Shown one piece after another: positions 6,928 to 15,900 of a stretch of DNA of 53,180 bases. Both the position numbers and the translations under genes were made by a program. Each line of letters opens with the position of its first letter. Positions within the stretch are counted from its first letter, which is position 1. Source of the stretch: a bacterium. Its GTDB lineage: Bacteria; Pseudomonadota; Alphaproteobacteria; Ferrovibrionales; Ferrovibrionaceae. The stretch covers positions 1-53,180 of the forward strand of contig JALHMN010000008.1 in the NCBI GenBank assembly GCA_022844005.1, read 5' to 3'. The notes beneath the pieces are model-generated. The model saw nothing but the letters and a program-made list of their open reading frames with translations. It ran no database searches and was not told the origin of the DNA.

Positions 6928-7383
6928 TCAGCCGAAGAGCGCGGCCAGCTTGTCGAGCGAGCCGGTCCAGCCACGCTTGTGGCCGTCGGCGGCGGCCTGG
7001 TCGAAGAACTGGCTGTGATGCAGCGTCAGCAGGGTGCCGTCGCCGTCGGGTTTCACGGTGACGGTGACGAGGGACTGGCGTTCGGGCGTGGAAAACCAGG
7101 CCCAGGTGAAGACCAGGCGCTGGTTCGGCACCACCTCGCGGTATTCGCCGCCGACATTGTGCTCCTCCCCGTCCTCGGTCTCGAACTTCACGTGGAAGCG
7201 GCCGCCGACCCGCACGTCGAGCTTGGCCATCTTCACCGGACCGCTGTCGGGGCCGAACCAGCGCGCTAGCTTTTCCGCTTCGGTCCAGGCGGCGTAGACG
7301 AGGGCCGGCGGGGCAGCGAGACGACGTTCGAGGGTGAGGGCGGGGCGGGGGGCTTCGGCGACTTCAGCGGCGGCGGTCGGCAT
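6928..7383 (-). CDS. SRPBCC (AHSA1-like) domain protein
   Basis: A 151-residue single-domain protein of the Aha1/START-like fold: LTLERRLAAPPALVYAAWTEAEKLARWFGP (shown in parts: LERRLAAPPALVYAAWT, KLARWFGP), then VGGRFHVKF, GEYREVVPNQRLVFTWAW and GWTGSLDKLAALFG at the end. These proteins bind hydrophobic ligands and are commonly the second gene after an ArsR regulator. The ATG at 7383 has GGAGG 8 nt upstream, inside the arsR remnant. The normal partner regulator is broken here, so expression may be unregulated or controlled in trans. Confidence 0.85.
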   Translation of the reverse strand: MPTAAAEVAEAPRPALTLERRLAAPPALVYAAWTEAEKLARWFGPDSGPVKMAKLDVRVGGRFHVKFETEDGEEHNVGGEYREVVPNQRLVFTWAWFSTPERQSLVTVTVKPDGDGTLLTLHHSQFFDQAAADGHKRGWTGSLDKLAALFG

Positions 7384-7491
7384 GCTTCTTCCTCCACGAA
7401 ACGGGCGAGACGATCGATGCGGGCCGACCAGAAGCGCCGATAGCGGGCGAGCCACAGCATCGATGCCTCCCGAACGGGCCTTGTTCCTCAT
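7383..7491 (-). pseudogene. arsR-type regulator reduced to start and C-terminal helix
   Basis: Upstream of the SRPBCC gene, where an ArsR regulator of about 100 codons is expected, only a short frame remains. From 7460 it reads LWLARYRRFWSARIDRLARFVEEEA, split as LWLARYRRFW and SARIDRLARFVEEEA, which matches the C-terminal dimer helix of ArsR proteins that precede SRPBCC genes. The winged-helix DNA-binding part is missing, and only about 30 bp separate this tail from the operator. The frame also runs past the SRPBCC start instead of stopping there. I read this as an internal deletion of roughly 70 codons. Confidence 0.55.
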
Positions 7492-7535
7492 TTAACCATT
7501 GAGTTAAATAGAGGCCGTTCGGGCAGAGTTGTCAA
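7490..7535 (-). promoter_or_regulatory. promoter with ArsR-like operator ATTTAAC-N6-GTTAAAT
   Basis: An inverted repeat with 7-bp arms lies at 7490-7509. On the minus strand a perfect -35 box TTGACA (7535 to 7530) is followed after 19 bp by TATTTA (7510 to 7505), so the repeat covers the -10 box and the start site. AT-rich repeats of this kind are typical ArsR/SmtB operators. The same site lies 50 bp before the divergent epimerase gene. Confidence 0.6.
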
Positions 7536-7558
7536 GCGAGACGGAGGGAGAGAGAGCC

Positions 7559-8437
7559 ATGAGAAGCGTGATCGTCACCGGCGGCAGCGGCAAGGCCGGG
7601 CGGGCCGTCATCGACGAGTTGCTGGCGCATGGCTATCGCGTCTGCAACGTCGACATCGTGGCCCCGCGCGAGCAGCGCTGTCACTTCCTGAAGGCCGACC
7701 TCACCGATCTGGGGCAATGCGTCGATGCGCTGCGGCTCCTCGCCGGGAGCATCGACCGCCGCCGGTCGCCGCTGGGCGAGGCCGACGGGGTGATCCACCT
7801 GGCCGGCATCCCGGCGCCGGGCCTGGCGCCGGATTCGGTGATCTTCCAGAACAACATGATGAGCACCTACAACGTGTTTTCGGCGGCGGCGCGGGCGGGA
7901 ATGCGCCGCGTGGTCTGGGCTTCCAGCGAGACCACCTTCGGGCTGCCCTTCACCCGGACGCCGCCGGCATTCGCGCCGCTCACCGAGGAGCACCCGCCGG
8001 CGCCGGAGAACGGCTATGCGCTGGCGAAGCTGCTCTGCGAGGAGACGGCGCGGCAGATGCACCGCTGGAACCCGGGCCTCAGCTTCGCGGGCCTGCGCAT
8101 CTCCAACATCCTGGAGGAGGCCGACTACGCCCAGATCCCCGGCTTCTGGGGCGACGCGACTATGCGGAAGTGGAACCTGTGGAGCTGGGTCGATGCGCGC
8201 GACGTGGCCCAGGCCTGCCGGCTGGCGCTGGAGGCGGACGGGATCGGGGCCGAGGTCTTCACCATCGCCGCCGCCGATACGCTGATGCCGGAGCCGAGTG
8301 CCTCGTTGATGCAGAAGCACTTCCCCGGCGTGCCGCTTTCGGCCGATCTCGGGCCCTTCGATACGCTCCTCTCCATCGCCAAGGCGCGCCGGGTGCTCGG
8401 CTATGCGCCCGCCTACAGCTGGCGGCCGGAGACCTGA
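7559..8437 (+). CDS. NAD-dependent epimerase/dehydratase (extended SDR)
   Basis: A 292-residue extended short-chain dehydrogenase. The Rossmann start is VIVTGGSGKAGR (glycine motif at residues 8-14), NVDI near 30 marks the nucleotide-binding acidic turn, and the catalytic pair is Tyr153 and Lys157 in YALAK with Ser122/Ser123 upstream. GLRISNI and WVDARDVAQAC match the substrate-domain pattern of UDP-sugar and related epimerases, but the substrate is not evident. The ATG at 7559 follows a strong GGAGGGAG site. Its last 25 bp overlap the convergent serine hydrolase gene. Confidence 0.85.
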   Translation: MRSVIVTGGSGKAGRAVIDELLAHGYRVCNVDIVAPREQRCHFLKADLTDLGQCVDALRLLAGSIDRRRSPLGEADGVIHLAGIPAPGLAPDSVIFQNNMMSTYNVFSAAARAGMRRVVWASSETTFGLPFTRTPPAFAPLTEEHPPAPENGYALAKLLCEETARQMHRWNPGLSFAGLRISNILEEADYAQIPGFWGDATMRKWNLWSWVDARDVAQACRLALEADGIGAEVFTIAAADTLMPEPSASLMQKHFPGVPLSADLGPFDTLLSIAKARRVLGYAPAYSWRPET

Positions 8438-9615
8438 TCGGCGATGGCGCGATAGCCCTTCAGCCAGAGCCGGTCGAGGTCGAGGTCCATGGCGACCGGC
8501 TGGGAGGAGACGCGCGCGATCACCACCTCGGCCGCGGGATCGATCCAGATCCACTGGCCGTGGATGCCGATGGCGGCGAAGGTGCCGCGCTCGGCGTCGA
8601 TGTTGTACCAGCAGCTGCGATAGCGGGCGGTGGGGAAGATGACGGTGAGGTCGCCCCTGGCCCAGGCCTCGGCGTCGCCGTTGCCGCGGATGTCGTCGAC
8701 CCACCAGCCGGGCAGCACGGCGCGGCCCTGGAGCTGGCCCCGGCCGCGCATCATCTCGCCGAAGCGGGCCATGTCGCGGAGCGTCATGCAGAGGCCGCCG
8801 GCGGCGCGCACCGATCCCTTGGGATCGAGCGTGACATAGGCGTCGGCCTCCGCGCCCAGGGGCTGCCAGACGGTCTCGGACAGGATCTCGGCATAGGGCT
8901 TGCCCGCCGCGCGCTCGTAGACCCAGCCGAGCACGTCGGTATTGGGGGAGACGTAGTGGAAAGTGTGCCCGTGCCGGCCGCTGCGCGCCGTCAGGCTGCG
9001 GAGGAAGGCGCGCAGGTCGGCCGGCGGGGCGCCTTCGCGCGGCGGGTTCCAGGCGGTGGCGAGGCGATAGCGCGCCACGTCGCCGTCGGGGTCGGTGTAG
9101 TCCTCGGTGAAGGCGATGCCGACGGTCATGTCGAGGAGGTGGCGCACGGCGCAGTCCTCGTAGACCGAGCCCGCCATCTCGGGGATATAGCGGGTGACCG
9201 GCGCATCGGGGTCGAGCAGGCCGCGTTCGGCGAGCACGCCGCCCATCGCCCCGGTCACCGCCTTGGTGACCGAGAAGACCAGATGCGGGGCTTCCGGCGT
9301 CAGGCCGTTCGCATACCATTCCTCGACGATGCGGCCGCGGTGCAGCACCAGCAAGCCGTTGCTGTGGGTGCGGGCGAGGGCCTGGGCGACGTTGAGCGGC
9401 TGGCCGGCGAGGTCCTGGAAGAGGAGCGACTGCAGCGCGCGGCGGTCGTAGGCGAGAGGGGCGTGCGAGGGGCCGCGCGCCACGTTGGCGGTGGGGAGGA
9501 TCTGGCGGACGTTGCGGAAGCCCCAGGTGCTGAAGGGATGCTCGCGCCAGTTGGCGAGCGTCACCAGCCGCTCCGCCGGCGGCGGGGCGCCGCGCATCAT
9601 CTCGTCGGCCTGCAT
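8413..9615 (-). CDS. serine hydrolase, class C beta-lactamase fold
   Basis: A 400-residue protein of the beta-lactamase/6-aminohexanoate-dimer hydrolase superfamily. Ser115 and Lys118 form the SxxK motif in FSVTKAV, Tyr221 in FHYVSPNTD is the likely general base, and IGIHGQ near the C-terminus takes the place of the KTG motif. No signal peptide is seen, which argues for a cytoplasmic amide or ester hydrolase rather than a penicillin-binding protein. GGAGGAGG precedes the ATG. It starts 20 bp after the amine oxidase gene, so it is probably in the same operon and may process a related amide or amine. Confidence 0.85.
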   Translation of the reverse strand: MQADEMMRGAPPPAERLVTLANWREHPFSTWGFRNVRQILPTANVARGPSHAPLAYDRRALQSLLFQDLAGQPLNVAQALARTHSNGLLVLHRGRIVEEWYANGLTPEAPHLVFSVTKAVTGAMGGVLAERGLLDPDAPVTRYIPEMAGSVYEDCAVRHLLDMTVGIAFTEDYTDPDGDVARYRLATAWNPPREGAPPADLRAFLRSLTARSGRHGHTFHYVSPNTDVLGWVYERAAGKPYAEILSETVWQPLGAEADAYVTLDPKGSVRAAGGLCMTLRDMARFGEMMRGRGQLQGRAVLPGWWVDDIRGNGDAEAWARGDLTVIFPTARYRSCWYNIDAERGTFAAIGIHGQWIWIDPAAEVVIARVSSQPVAMDLDLDRLWLKGYRAIADQVSGRQL

Positions 9616-9635
9616 GCTTTTCCTCCTCCCCTCGG

Positions 9636-11627
9636 TCAGTGGCAGCAATCGCCGCCCTCGCCGGTGCGGTTGTCGATACTGGCGGCGTTGCCGCCGGCCG
9701 GCAGGTCCAACGCCGGGTTGGCGTCGAAGAAGCCGTTCGGCTTCAGCGTGAAGCCCGCATATTCCACCGGCATGACCGGGAAATCCTCCGGCTTGCAGAC
9801 ATGCGTGTGGCCGAAGCTGTGCCAGACCACGATGTCGCGGTTCTCGATCGGCCGGTCCTTCAGGATATAGGCCGGCAGGCCATCGCCGCCTGCATGCACG
9901 TTCGGATAGTCGCCGGAGGCGTATTTCTCCGCCGGGTCGTAGGGCGTGACCCACAGATGCCGGGTGGCGAAGCCGCCGCGGCGGCGCACGAAACTGCCCT
10001 CCTGCGCCAGCATCAGGGGGCTCGGCTGCACGACGAGCTTGTAGCCGGTGGGGTTGCCGACCGCGTTCCTGACGTTCGGGTTGGTGATCTTCCAGTAGCG
10101 CCCGGTGCGGCCATCGGCCTCGCGCGCCGCCTCGCTCTCGCGGGCAAAGACGCGGGCGGTGGTGTCGAAGGCATTGCCGTAGGGGTTGTCGGGACCGAAG
10201 GGGCGGGGGACGAATTCGTGTTCGCTCACCGAATTCCCTTCGCCATCGACCATCATGTGCAGGCGCACGTTGAAGAAGTGCTGGTGCGTCGGCCCGCCCA
10301 GCCCCTCGTCGACCATGCCGCCATGGGCGTAGGTGGTGCCCGGCGCCACCGCCGTCGTCTGGATGATGCCGGTCAGCTTCGCCTCGAGCTGGATGCTGCC
10401 GTCCTGGTAGAGGTACCAGTAGAAGCCGTAGTCGTAGTTGCCGACGGTGGCGAAGAAGCTGATCACCAGCCGGCGCGAGCGGCGCACCTCGTAGGTCTCG
10501 TTGCGGAACTCGTAGTGCTTCCAGAGGATGCCGTAATCCTCCTCGTGCAGGCAGACGGCGTTCTTCATCGTGTAGGGACGGCCGTCGTCATCGGCCATGG
10601 CGACGTCGAAATAGCGGATGTTGCCGAGGCAGTCGCAGCCCAGCTCGAGCGCATTGGCGAGCTTGCCGAGGCCGTATTCCCCGGCATCGAAGGCCGATTT
10701 CCAGAAATGCGTAGGCCCCGGATCGGCGTAGGGCACCACCATCTCGGTCACGCTGGCGCGGTAGACGATCGGCCGGGTCTTGCCGCCGTCCTTCCAGGAA
10801 AGCTGGTGCAGCACCAACCCCTCGCGGGCGGTGAAGCCGATGCGGAAGGTCCAGTTCTGCCAGGTCACCGCCCAACCGTCGACGCTGAAGCTCGGTCCTT
10901 CCGGCTGGACGAGGTCGAGCGGGCGGAGGTCGGTGCGCGGGGCGGGGAGGGAGGCGCGGTCGTAGTTCCGCTTCTTCTTCGGGATCGGCACCACCGGGCC
11001 GTTGGTCAGGTGCGTCACCCTGCCCGCGATCAGGTCGACTACCGCGACGACGCCGTCGATCGGATGGGCATAGGCGTTGTCCTTCGGATCCGCGCGGTAG
11101 AAGGACACCGCCCGGACGATGCGGCGGCCGCGCTCGTATTCCAGGTCGAAGAAGCCGGACGAGAAAGGGTCGACCTGGACCAGGTCGATCTCGGCCTCCG
11201 ACAGGCCGCGCTGACGCATCGCGGCGCGCCAGCCGGCATCGGCCTTCACGATCGCCTCGCAGCGGAAGAACTCCTCGACCATCACCGGCGGCTGGCCGTA
11301 AGGGGCCTCTGCGTTCGCCAGCGGATGCCAGGAGACGACGGCGCCGGCCGAAAGGTCGACCACCGCCTCGGCGCTGGTGCCGCTCAGCCGGTTCAGGACG
11401 ACGATGAAGACCCGGCGGGGCGGCGGCCTGCCACCCGCCGACATCGCCAGCACGCCGGCCTTCGACGGCTCTTCCAGCCGGACCATGGCGAAGCGATCGT
11501 CCGGCCCGAGCCGACGCGCCGATCCGAGGAGGCCGGTCGCGCGTTCGATCTCGGCCGCGGAAAGCGGATCGAGCGGATGCGCCGTCGCCTGCGTCGCGGC
11601 GGCGCATGCAGCCTGGGGCTCGCTCAT
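9636..11627 (-). CDS. copper-containing primary-amine oxidase
   Basis: A 663-residue enzyme oxidising primary amines to aldehydes with release of ammonia and hydrogen peroxide. The topaquinone precursor is Tyr398 in TVGNYDY; the catalytic base is probably Asp314 in FDAGEYG; copper ligands are His448 and His450 in THQHFF, with His603 in WHSFGHTH. Length and domain order fit bacterial copper amine oxidases. No signal peptide is seen, as in the cytoplasmic Arthrobacter type. AAAGGAGG gives a strong ribosome site. The C-terminus ends in GGDCCH, a possible metal-binding tail. The neighbouring LuxR regulator and cupin suggest an inducible amine-use operon. Confidence 0.93.
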   Translation of the reverse strand: MSEPQAACAAATQATAHPLDPLSAAEIERATGLLGSARRLGPDDRFAMVRLEEPSKAGVLAMSAGGRPPPRRVFIVVLNRLSGTSAEAVVDLSAGAVVSWHPLANAEAPYGQPPVMVEEFFRCEAIVKADAGWRAAMRQRGLSEAEIDLVQVDPFSSGFFDLEYERGRRIVRAVSFYRADPKDNAYAHPIDGVVAVVDLIAGRVTHLTNGPVVPIPKKKRNYDRASLPAPRTDLRPLDLVQPEGPSFSVDGWAVTWQNWTFRIGFTAREGLVLHQLSWKDGGKTRPIVYRASVTEMVVPYADPGPTHFWKSAFDAGEYGLGKLANALELGCDCLGNIRYFDVAMADDDGRPYTMKNAVCLHEEDYGILWKHYEFRNETYEVRRSRRLVISFFATVGNYDYGFYWYLYQDGSIQLEAKLTGIIQTTAVAPGTTYAHGGMVDEGLGGPTHQHFFNVRLHMMVDGEGNSVSEHEFVPRPFGPDNPYGNAFDTTARVFARESEAAREADGRTGRYWKITNPNVRNAVGNPTGYKLVVQPSPLMLAQEGSFVRRRGGFATRHLWVTPYDPAEKYASGDYPNVHAGGDGLPAYILKDRPIENRDIVVWHSFGHTHVCKPEDFPVMPVEYAGFTLKPNGFFDANPALDLPAGGNAASIDNRTGEGGDCCH

Positions 11628-11687
11628 CGTCAGCCTCCTTTCCGCGACCGGTATGGGAAGTCTCGGCGCGCAGCGCGGCGTGATCAA

Positions 11688-11703
11688 TCCACCGATCGGT
11701 GGA
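11688..11703. promoter_or_regulatory. 16-bp perfect palindrome before the amine oxidase gene
   Basis: TCCACCGATCGGTGGA lies between the luxR-type gene and the amine oxidase, 61 bp before the oxidase ATG. It is symmetric without a loop, which favours a protein-binding site over a terminator, and no T-run follows on the minus strand. The adjacent LuxR-type regulator is the natural candidate to bind it. Confidence 0.5.
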
Positions 11704-11715
11704 GGGTGGCTCGCC

Positions 11716-12405
11716 TCAGGCCGGGCCGAGGCGGGCGAGGAGGGCGGTGCGGTTCTCGACCCCGGCCTTCGCCAGGATGTGGATGACATGGGTCTTCACG
11801 GTGGCGAGACCGATGCCGAGCCGCGCTGCGATGGCCGGATTGGCGTGCCCGGCACAGATCAGGGCCGCGACCTCGGCCTCGCGCCGCGTCAGCTGGAACA
11901 GGACGGCCGCCCGGCGCGCCACGTCGCCCCTGGCCGGGCGGGCGAGATTGGCGAAGGAGAACTCGATGAAGCGATGCAGGTCCGCCGCCAGCGCGTAGGT
12001 CGCCTCGGTGGGGGGCGGGTCGGCCGCCGTCCACATGATGCTGATGCCGGCATGGACCCGGCCATCCTTGCGCATCGCCATCTCGACCGTATCGACGGTG
12101 CCGTGGCGGCGCAGGAAGCGGTCGTAGGCAGCCGCCATGTCGCCGGGGAGGTTGCCGCGCGCTTCCGCCAGCGCCGTGACACCCTTGCCGCCGGCGGCGA
12201 TGAAACGGATATGGAGCGGATCGCAGGCGTGCATTTCCCGCAGGTAGAGACGGTGGAAGTCCCCCGGCACCCGCCAGCAGACGAAGTCGTGCAGATTGAG
12301 GTCGTCGTCGACCGCATAGCAGGCCATGCGGCCGGCACCGAGCGCCCGGCCCAGCAGGCGAAAGGTCTCGGCCACGAACTGCTGCCGCAGGAGGGCACTG
12401 GCCAT
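11716..12405 (-). CDS. LuxR-family transcriptional regulator
   Basis: A 229-residue protein with a C-terminal LuxR-type HTH at about 171-227 (LTRREAEVAALICAGHANPAIAARLG region, quoted as LTRREAEVAALICAG, and LATVKTHVIHILAKAGVENR). The N-terminal 165 residues do not look like a receiver domain (no phospho-Asp pattern) and may bind a ligand. ACGGAGG precedes the ATG at 12405. It lies between the cupin and amine oxidase genes on the same strand and probably activates this cluster. Confidence 0.85.
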   Translation of the reverse strand: MASALLRQQFVAETFRLLGRALGAGRMACYAVDDDLNLHDFVCWRVPGDFHRLYLREMHACDPLHIRFIAAGGKGVTALAEARGNLPGDMAAAYDRFLRRHGTVDTVEMAMRKDGRVHAGISIMWTAADPPPTEATYALAADLHRFIEFSFANLARPARGDVARRAAVLFQLTRREAEVAALICAGHANPAIAARLGIGLATVKTHVIHILAKAGVENRTALLARLGPA

Positions 12406-12439
12406 GTCCGCGCCTCCGTTTCGATCCGGCGGCGCGGAA

Positions 12440-12754
12440 TCAGCGGATCAGGAGGAAGCTGACTTCGCCATGGTGGCGGCCGCGATGCGGCACACCACGC
12501 GGGACGAGCAGGCTCTGCCCGGCCTCGGCCACCGAAAAACCTTCGGGCGTCTCCAGCCGGAAGGCGCCCTCCAGCACCACGACGAACTCGTCGACGTCGT
12601 CGTGCGTCTCGTAGTCCCGGGTGGCGGGGAGGGAGCGGACGAGATAGACGGCCGCACCGTTGATGCGGGTGACCTCGTGCCACTTGCCCGGCTCCTGCCG
12701 CGCCGCCTGATCCAGCAACGCGGTGACCTCGACCTTGCCCAGCGTCCCCAGCAT
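12440..12754 (-). CDS. small cupin-domain protein
   Basis: A 104-residue single-cupin protein: motif 1 is HDDVDEFVVVLEG (His51, Glu56), motif 2 is VPRGVPH (His90). Such small cupins serve as metal-dependent enzymes or as binding proteins; the reaction is not evident. I chose the ATG at 12754 because a GAAGG site precedes it; an in-frame ATG at 12778 lacks one. It is the first gene of the minus-strand amine oxidase cluster, 34 bp before the LuxR gene. Confidence 0.75.
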   Translation of the reverse strand: MLGTLGKVEVTALLDQAARQEPGKWHEVTRINGAAVYLVRSLPATRDYETHDDVDEFVVVLEGAFRLETPEGFSVAEAGQSLLVPRGVPHRGRHHGEVSFLLIR

Positions 12755-12948
12755 GACCCGATCCCTTCCTTTCGCCATAGACGACACTACGTCAGGATTC
12801 GGGGCCGGGCGAAGACCGATTTTTCACCGATTATCCCTGTGGTCCGTGGCGTTGTGCGGCGCCGCCCTGGGCTTTATAGCTTCGCGCCCGATCCGCGGAA
12901 TGCTCGTTCCGCGGCGCCGACGCTGTTGTTCCGACGGAGCCTTTCCCG

Positions 12949-15900
12949 ATGCTGGCCTTGAAGTACGGCCTCGCCTATTCCGATCTCTATGCGCGCGAGG
13001 GTCTGCTGAAGGTCGACGCCGCGTTCCTGGCGGCGCTCAGCGCCGCCGACGAGGCCCTCGCCGGGCGGCTGGAGGCGGCTCGCTGCGCGCCCTCGATGCC
13101 GGCGAAGGAGGAATCGGCCCTCATCATCGATCTCGCTCCGCATCTGGAAGATTTCATCGCCGCGCTGTTCGGCATCGAGGCCGAGGCGGCGGATCTGCGG
13201 GCCGAGCACCACCGCCTGGCGCCGCTCTACGACGTGAAGCGGCTGTTCGTGCAGCGGCAGGCGCTGAAGCAGGTGAAGCCGGCCGAGGCGGCGGCGGCGG
13301 ACGGCCCGGCGCTGGCGGCCGAACTGGAAGAACTGCTGGGCGAGCCCCTGACCGAGCTTCGCTTCGCCAGGGCGGTACAGGCCTGGCAGAAGGACGAGGC
13401 GGGCAATGCAGTGCGGCTCAAGACCGCCGCCACCTATGCCGCCTGGGCGACGCTGACGCCGGCCGGGCAGGCGAAACACGCCAGGGGCCTGCTCTTCAAG
13501 CAGCCCCGGAAGGTCGAGCCTGAGCACCTGGTGCCGGTGGTGACCGAGACGGTGGGCGGCGTGAGCGTGCATACGCTCGACGCGCACCATCTCCGCCGCC
13601 GCGAAGGCTTCGCGCTGACCGATCCAGGCACCAACCTCGCCGGCGCGCTGGACCAGGCCAACTACTGCATCTGGTGCCATCACCAGGGCAAGGATTCCTG
13701 TTCCAAGGGTCTGCGCGAGAAGCCGAAGCCCGAACAGGCCGTCGGCGATTTCAAGAAGAGCGTCTTCGGCGTGACGCTGGCCGGCTGCCCGCTGGAAGAG
13801 AAGATTTCCGAATTCCACGAGGTGAAGACCAAGGGCTTTCCCATCGGCGCGCTCGGCATCATCTGCGTCGACAACCCGATGGTGGCGGCCACCGGGCACC
13901 GGATCTGCAACGACTGCATGAAGGCCTGCATCTATCAGAAGCAGGAACCGGTCGACATTCCCCAGGCCGAGACGCGCACGATGAAGGATGTGCTGGGCCT
14001 GCCGTGGGGTTTCGAGATCTATGGACTGCTGACCCGCTGGAACCCGTTCGACCTGCGCCGGCCCTTGCCCAAGGCGCGCTCGGGCAAGCGCGTCCTGATC
14101 GTGGGCCAGGGGCCGGCCGGTTACACCGTCGCGCATCACCTGATGAACGACGGCCATCAGGTGGTGGGGATCGACGGGCTGAAGATCGAGCCGCTGCCGC
14201 CCGCGATCGGCGGCGTCGGCCCGCTGGGGCAGCGGGTGCCCTTCGAGCCGATCCGGGATGTCCTCAGCCTCTATGAGAACCTGGACGAACGCGTGCTGGC
14301 GGGCTTCGGCGGCGTCGCCGAATACGGCATCACCGTGCGCTGGGACAAGAATTTCCTGAAAGTCATCCGCCTGCTGCTGGAGCGGCGGGCCGAGTATTCG
14401 CTGATCGGCGGCGTGCGCTTCGGCGGCACCATCACGGCCGAGATGGCCTTCGAACTCGGCTTCGACCACATCGTGCTGGCGGCCGGCGCGGGCAAGCCCA
14501 CGGTGCTCGACATGCCGAACGGGCTGGCGCGGGGCGTGCGCACGGCTTCCGACTTCCTGATGGCGCTGCAATTGACCGGGGCCGCGCGGAAGGATTCGAT
14601 CGCCAATATGCAGCTGCGCCTGCCGGTGGTGGTGATCGGCGGCGGCCTCACCGCCATCGACACGGCGACCGAGAGCCTCGCCTATTACCCGGTCCAGGTG
14701 GAGAAGTTCCTGAGCAGGTTCGAGGCGCTGGCGGCGGATAAGGGCGATGCGGCGGTGCGGCGGGCCTGGAACCCGGAGGAGGCGGAGATCGCCGAGGAGT
14801 TCCTGGACCATGGCCGCGCCATCCGCGACGAGCGCGCCCTGGCGGCGAAGGAGGGGCGCGCGCCCCGCATCATCGAACTGCTGCAGGGCTGGGGCGGCGT
14901 CACCCTCGCCTATCGCAAGCGGCTGATCGACAGCCCCTCCTACACGTTGAACCACGAGGAGGTGGAGAAGGCGCTGGAGGAGGGCATCCGCTTCGCCGAG
15001 GGGCTGGCGCCGGAGAAGGTGGAGGTCGACGTGCGCGGGCATTGTCGCGGCATCGTCATGATGGGCCCCGAAGGCCCGGTCGAGCTTCCCGCACGCGCCA
15101 TTCTGGTGGCGGCGGGCACCCAGCCCAACACCGTGCTGGCGCGCGAGGATGCCGCCACCTTCACCCTCGACGGCAAGTACTTCCAGGCCTGCGACGAGGA
15201 CGGGCAGCCCGTCAAACCGGAGCGCGCCATCTCCAAGCCCGGTCGGCCCGACGTGCTGCTGACCAGACGGCCCGACGGGCGCTTCATCAGCTTCTTCGGC
15301 GACCTGCATCCTTCCTTCTTCGGCAATGTCGTGAAGGCCATGGGGGGGGCGAAGCAGGGCTATCCGGTGGTGAGCCGGGTGCTGGAGCAGGTGGCGCCGG
15401 CGAGTGCGGAGAGCGACGCCGATTTCGCCGCGCGGCTGAACCACCTCTTGCGCCCGCGCGTCGCCTGGGTGGAGCGGCTGACGCCCACGATCGTCGAGGT
15501 GGTGGTGCAGGCGCCGCTGGCGGCGCGGCAGTTCGAGCCTGGGCAGTTCTATCGCCTGCAGAACTTCGAGGCGCATGCGCTGAAGAGCAACGGGACCGTG
15601 CTCGCCATGGAAGGCCTGGCCCTGACCGGCGCCTGGGTCGACAAGGAGAAGGGCCTCGTCTCGGTCATCGTGCTGGAGATGGGCGGGTCGTCCGACCTCT
15701 GCCTGCAGCTCTCGAAGGACGAGCCGGTGGTGCTGATGGGGCCCACAGGATCTCCAACGGAGATCGAGCCGGGCGAGACGGTGGCGCTGGTCGGCGGCGG
15801 GCTCGGCAATGCCGTGCTGTTCTCCATCGGCCAGGCGTTCCGGAAGGCCGGCTCGAAGGTGCTGTACTTCGCCGGCTACAAGAAGGTGGTCGACCGCTAC

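Noticed and set aside
7717-9870. A 717-codon plus-strand open frame across the epimerase and serine hydrolase genes
   Set aside because: It is a shadow of two clear genes with catalytic motifs in other frames.
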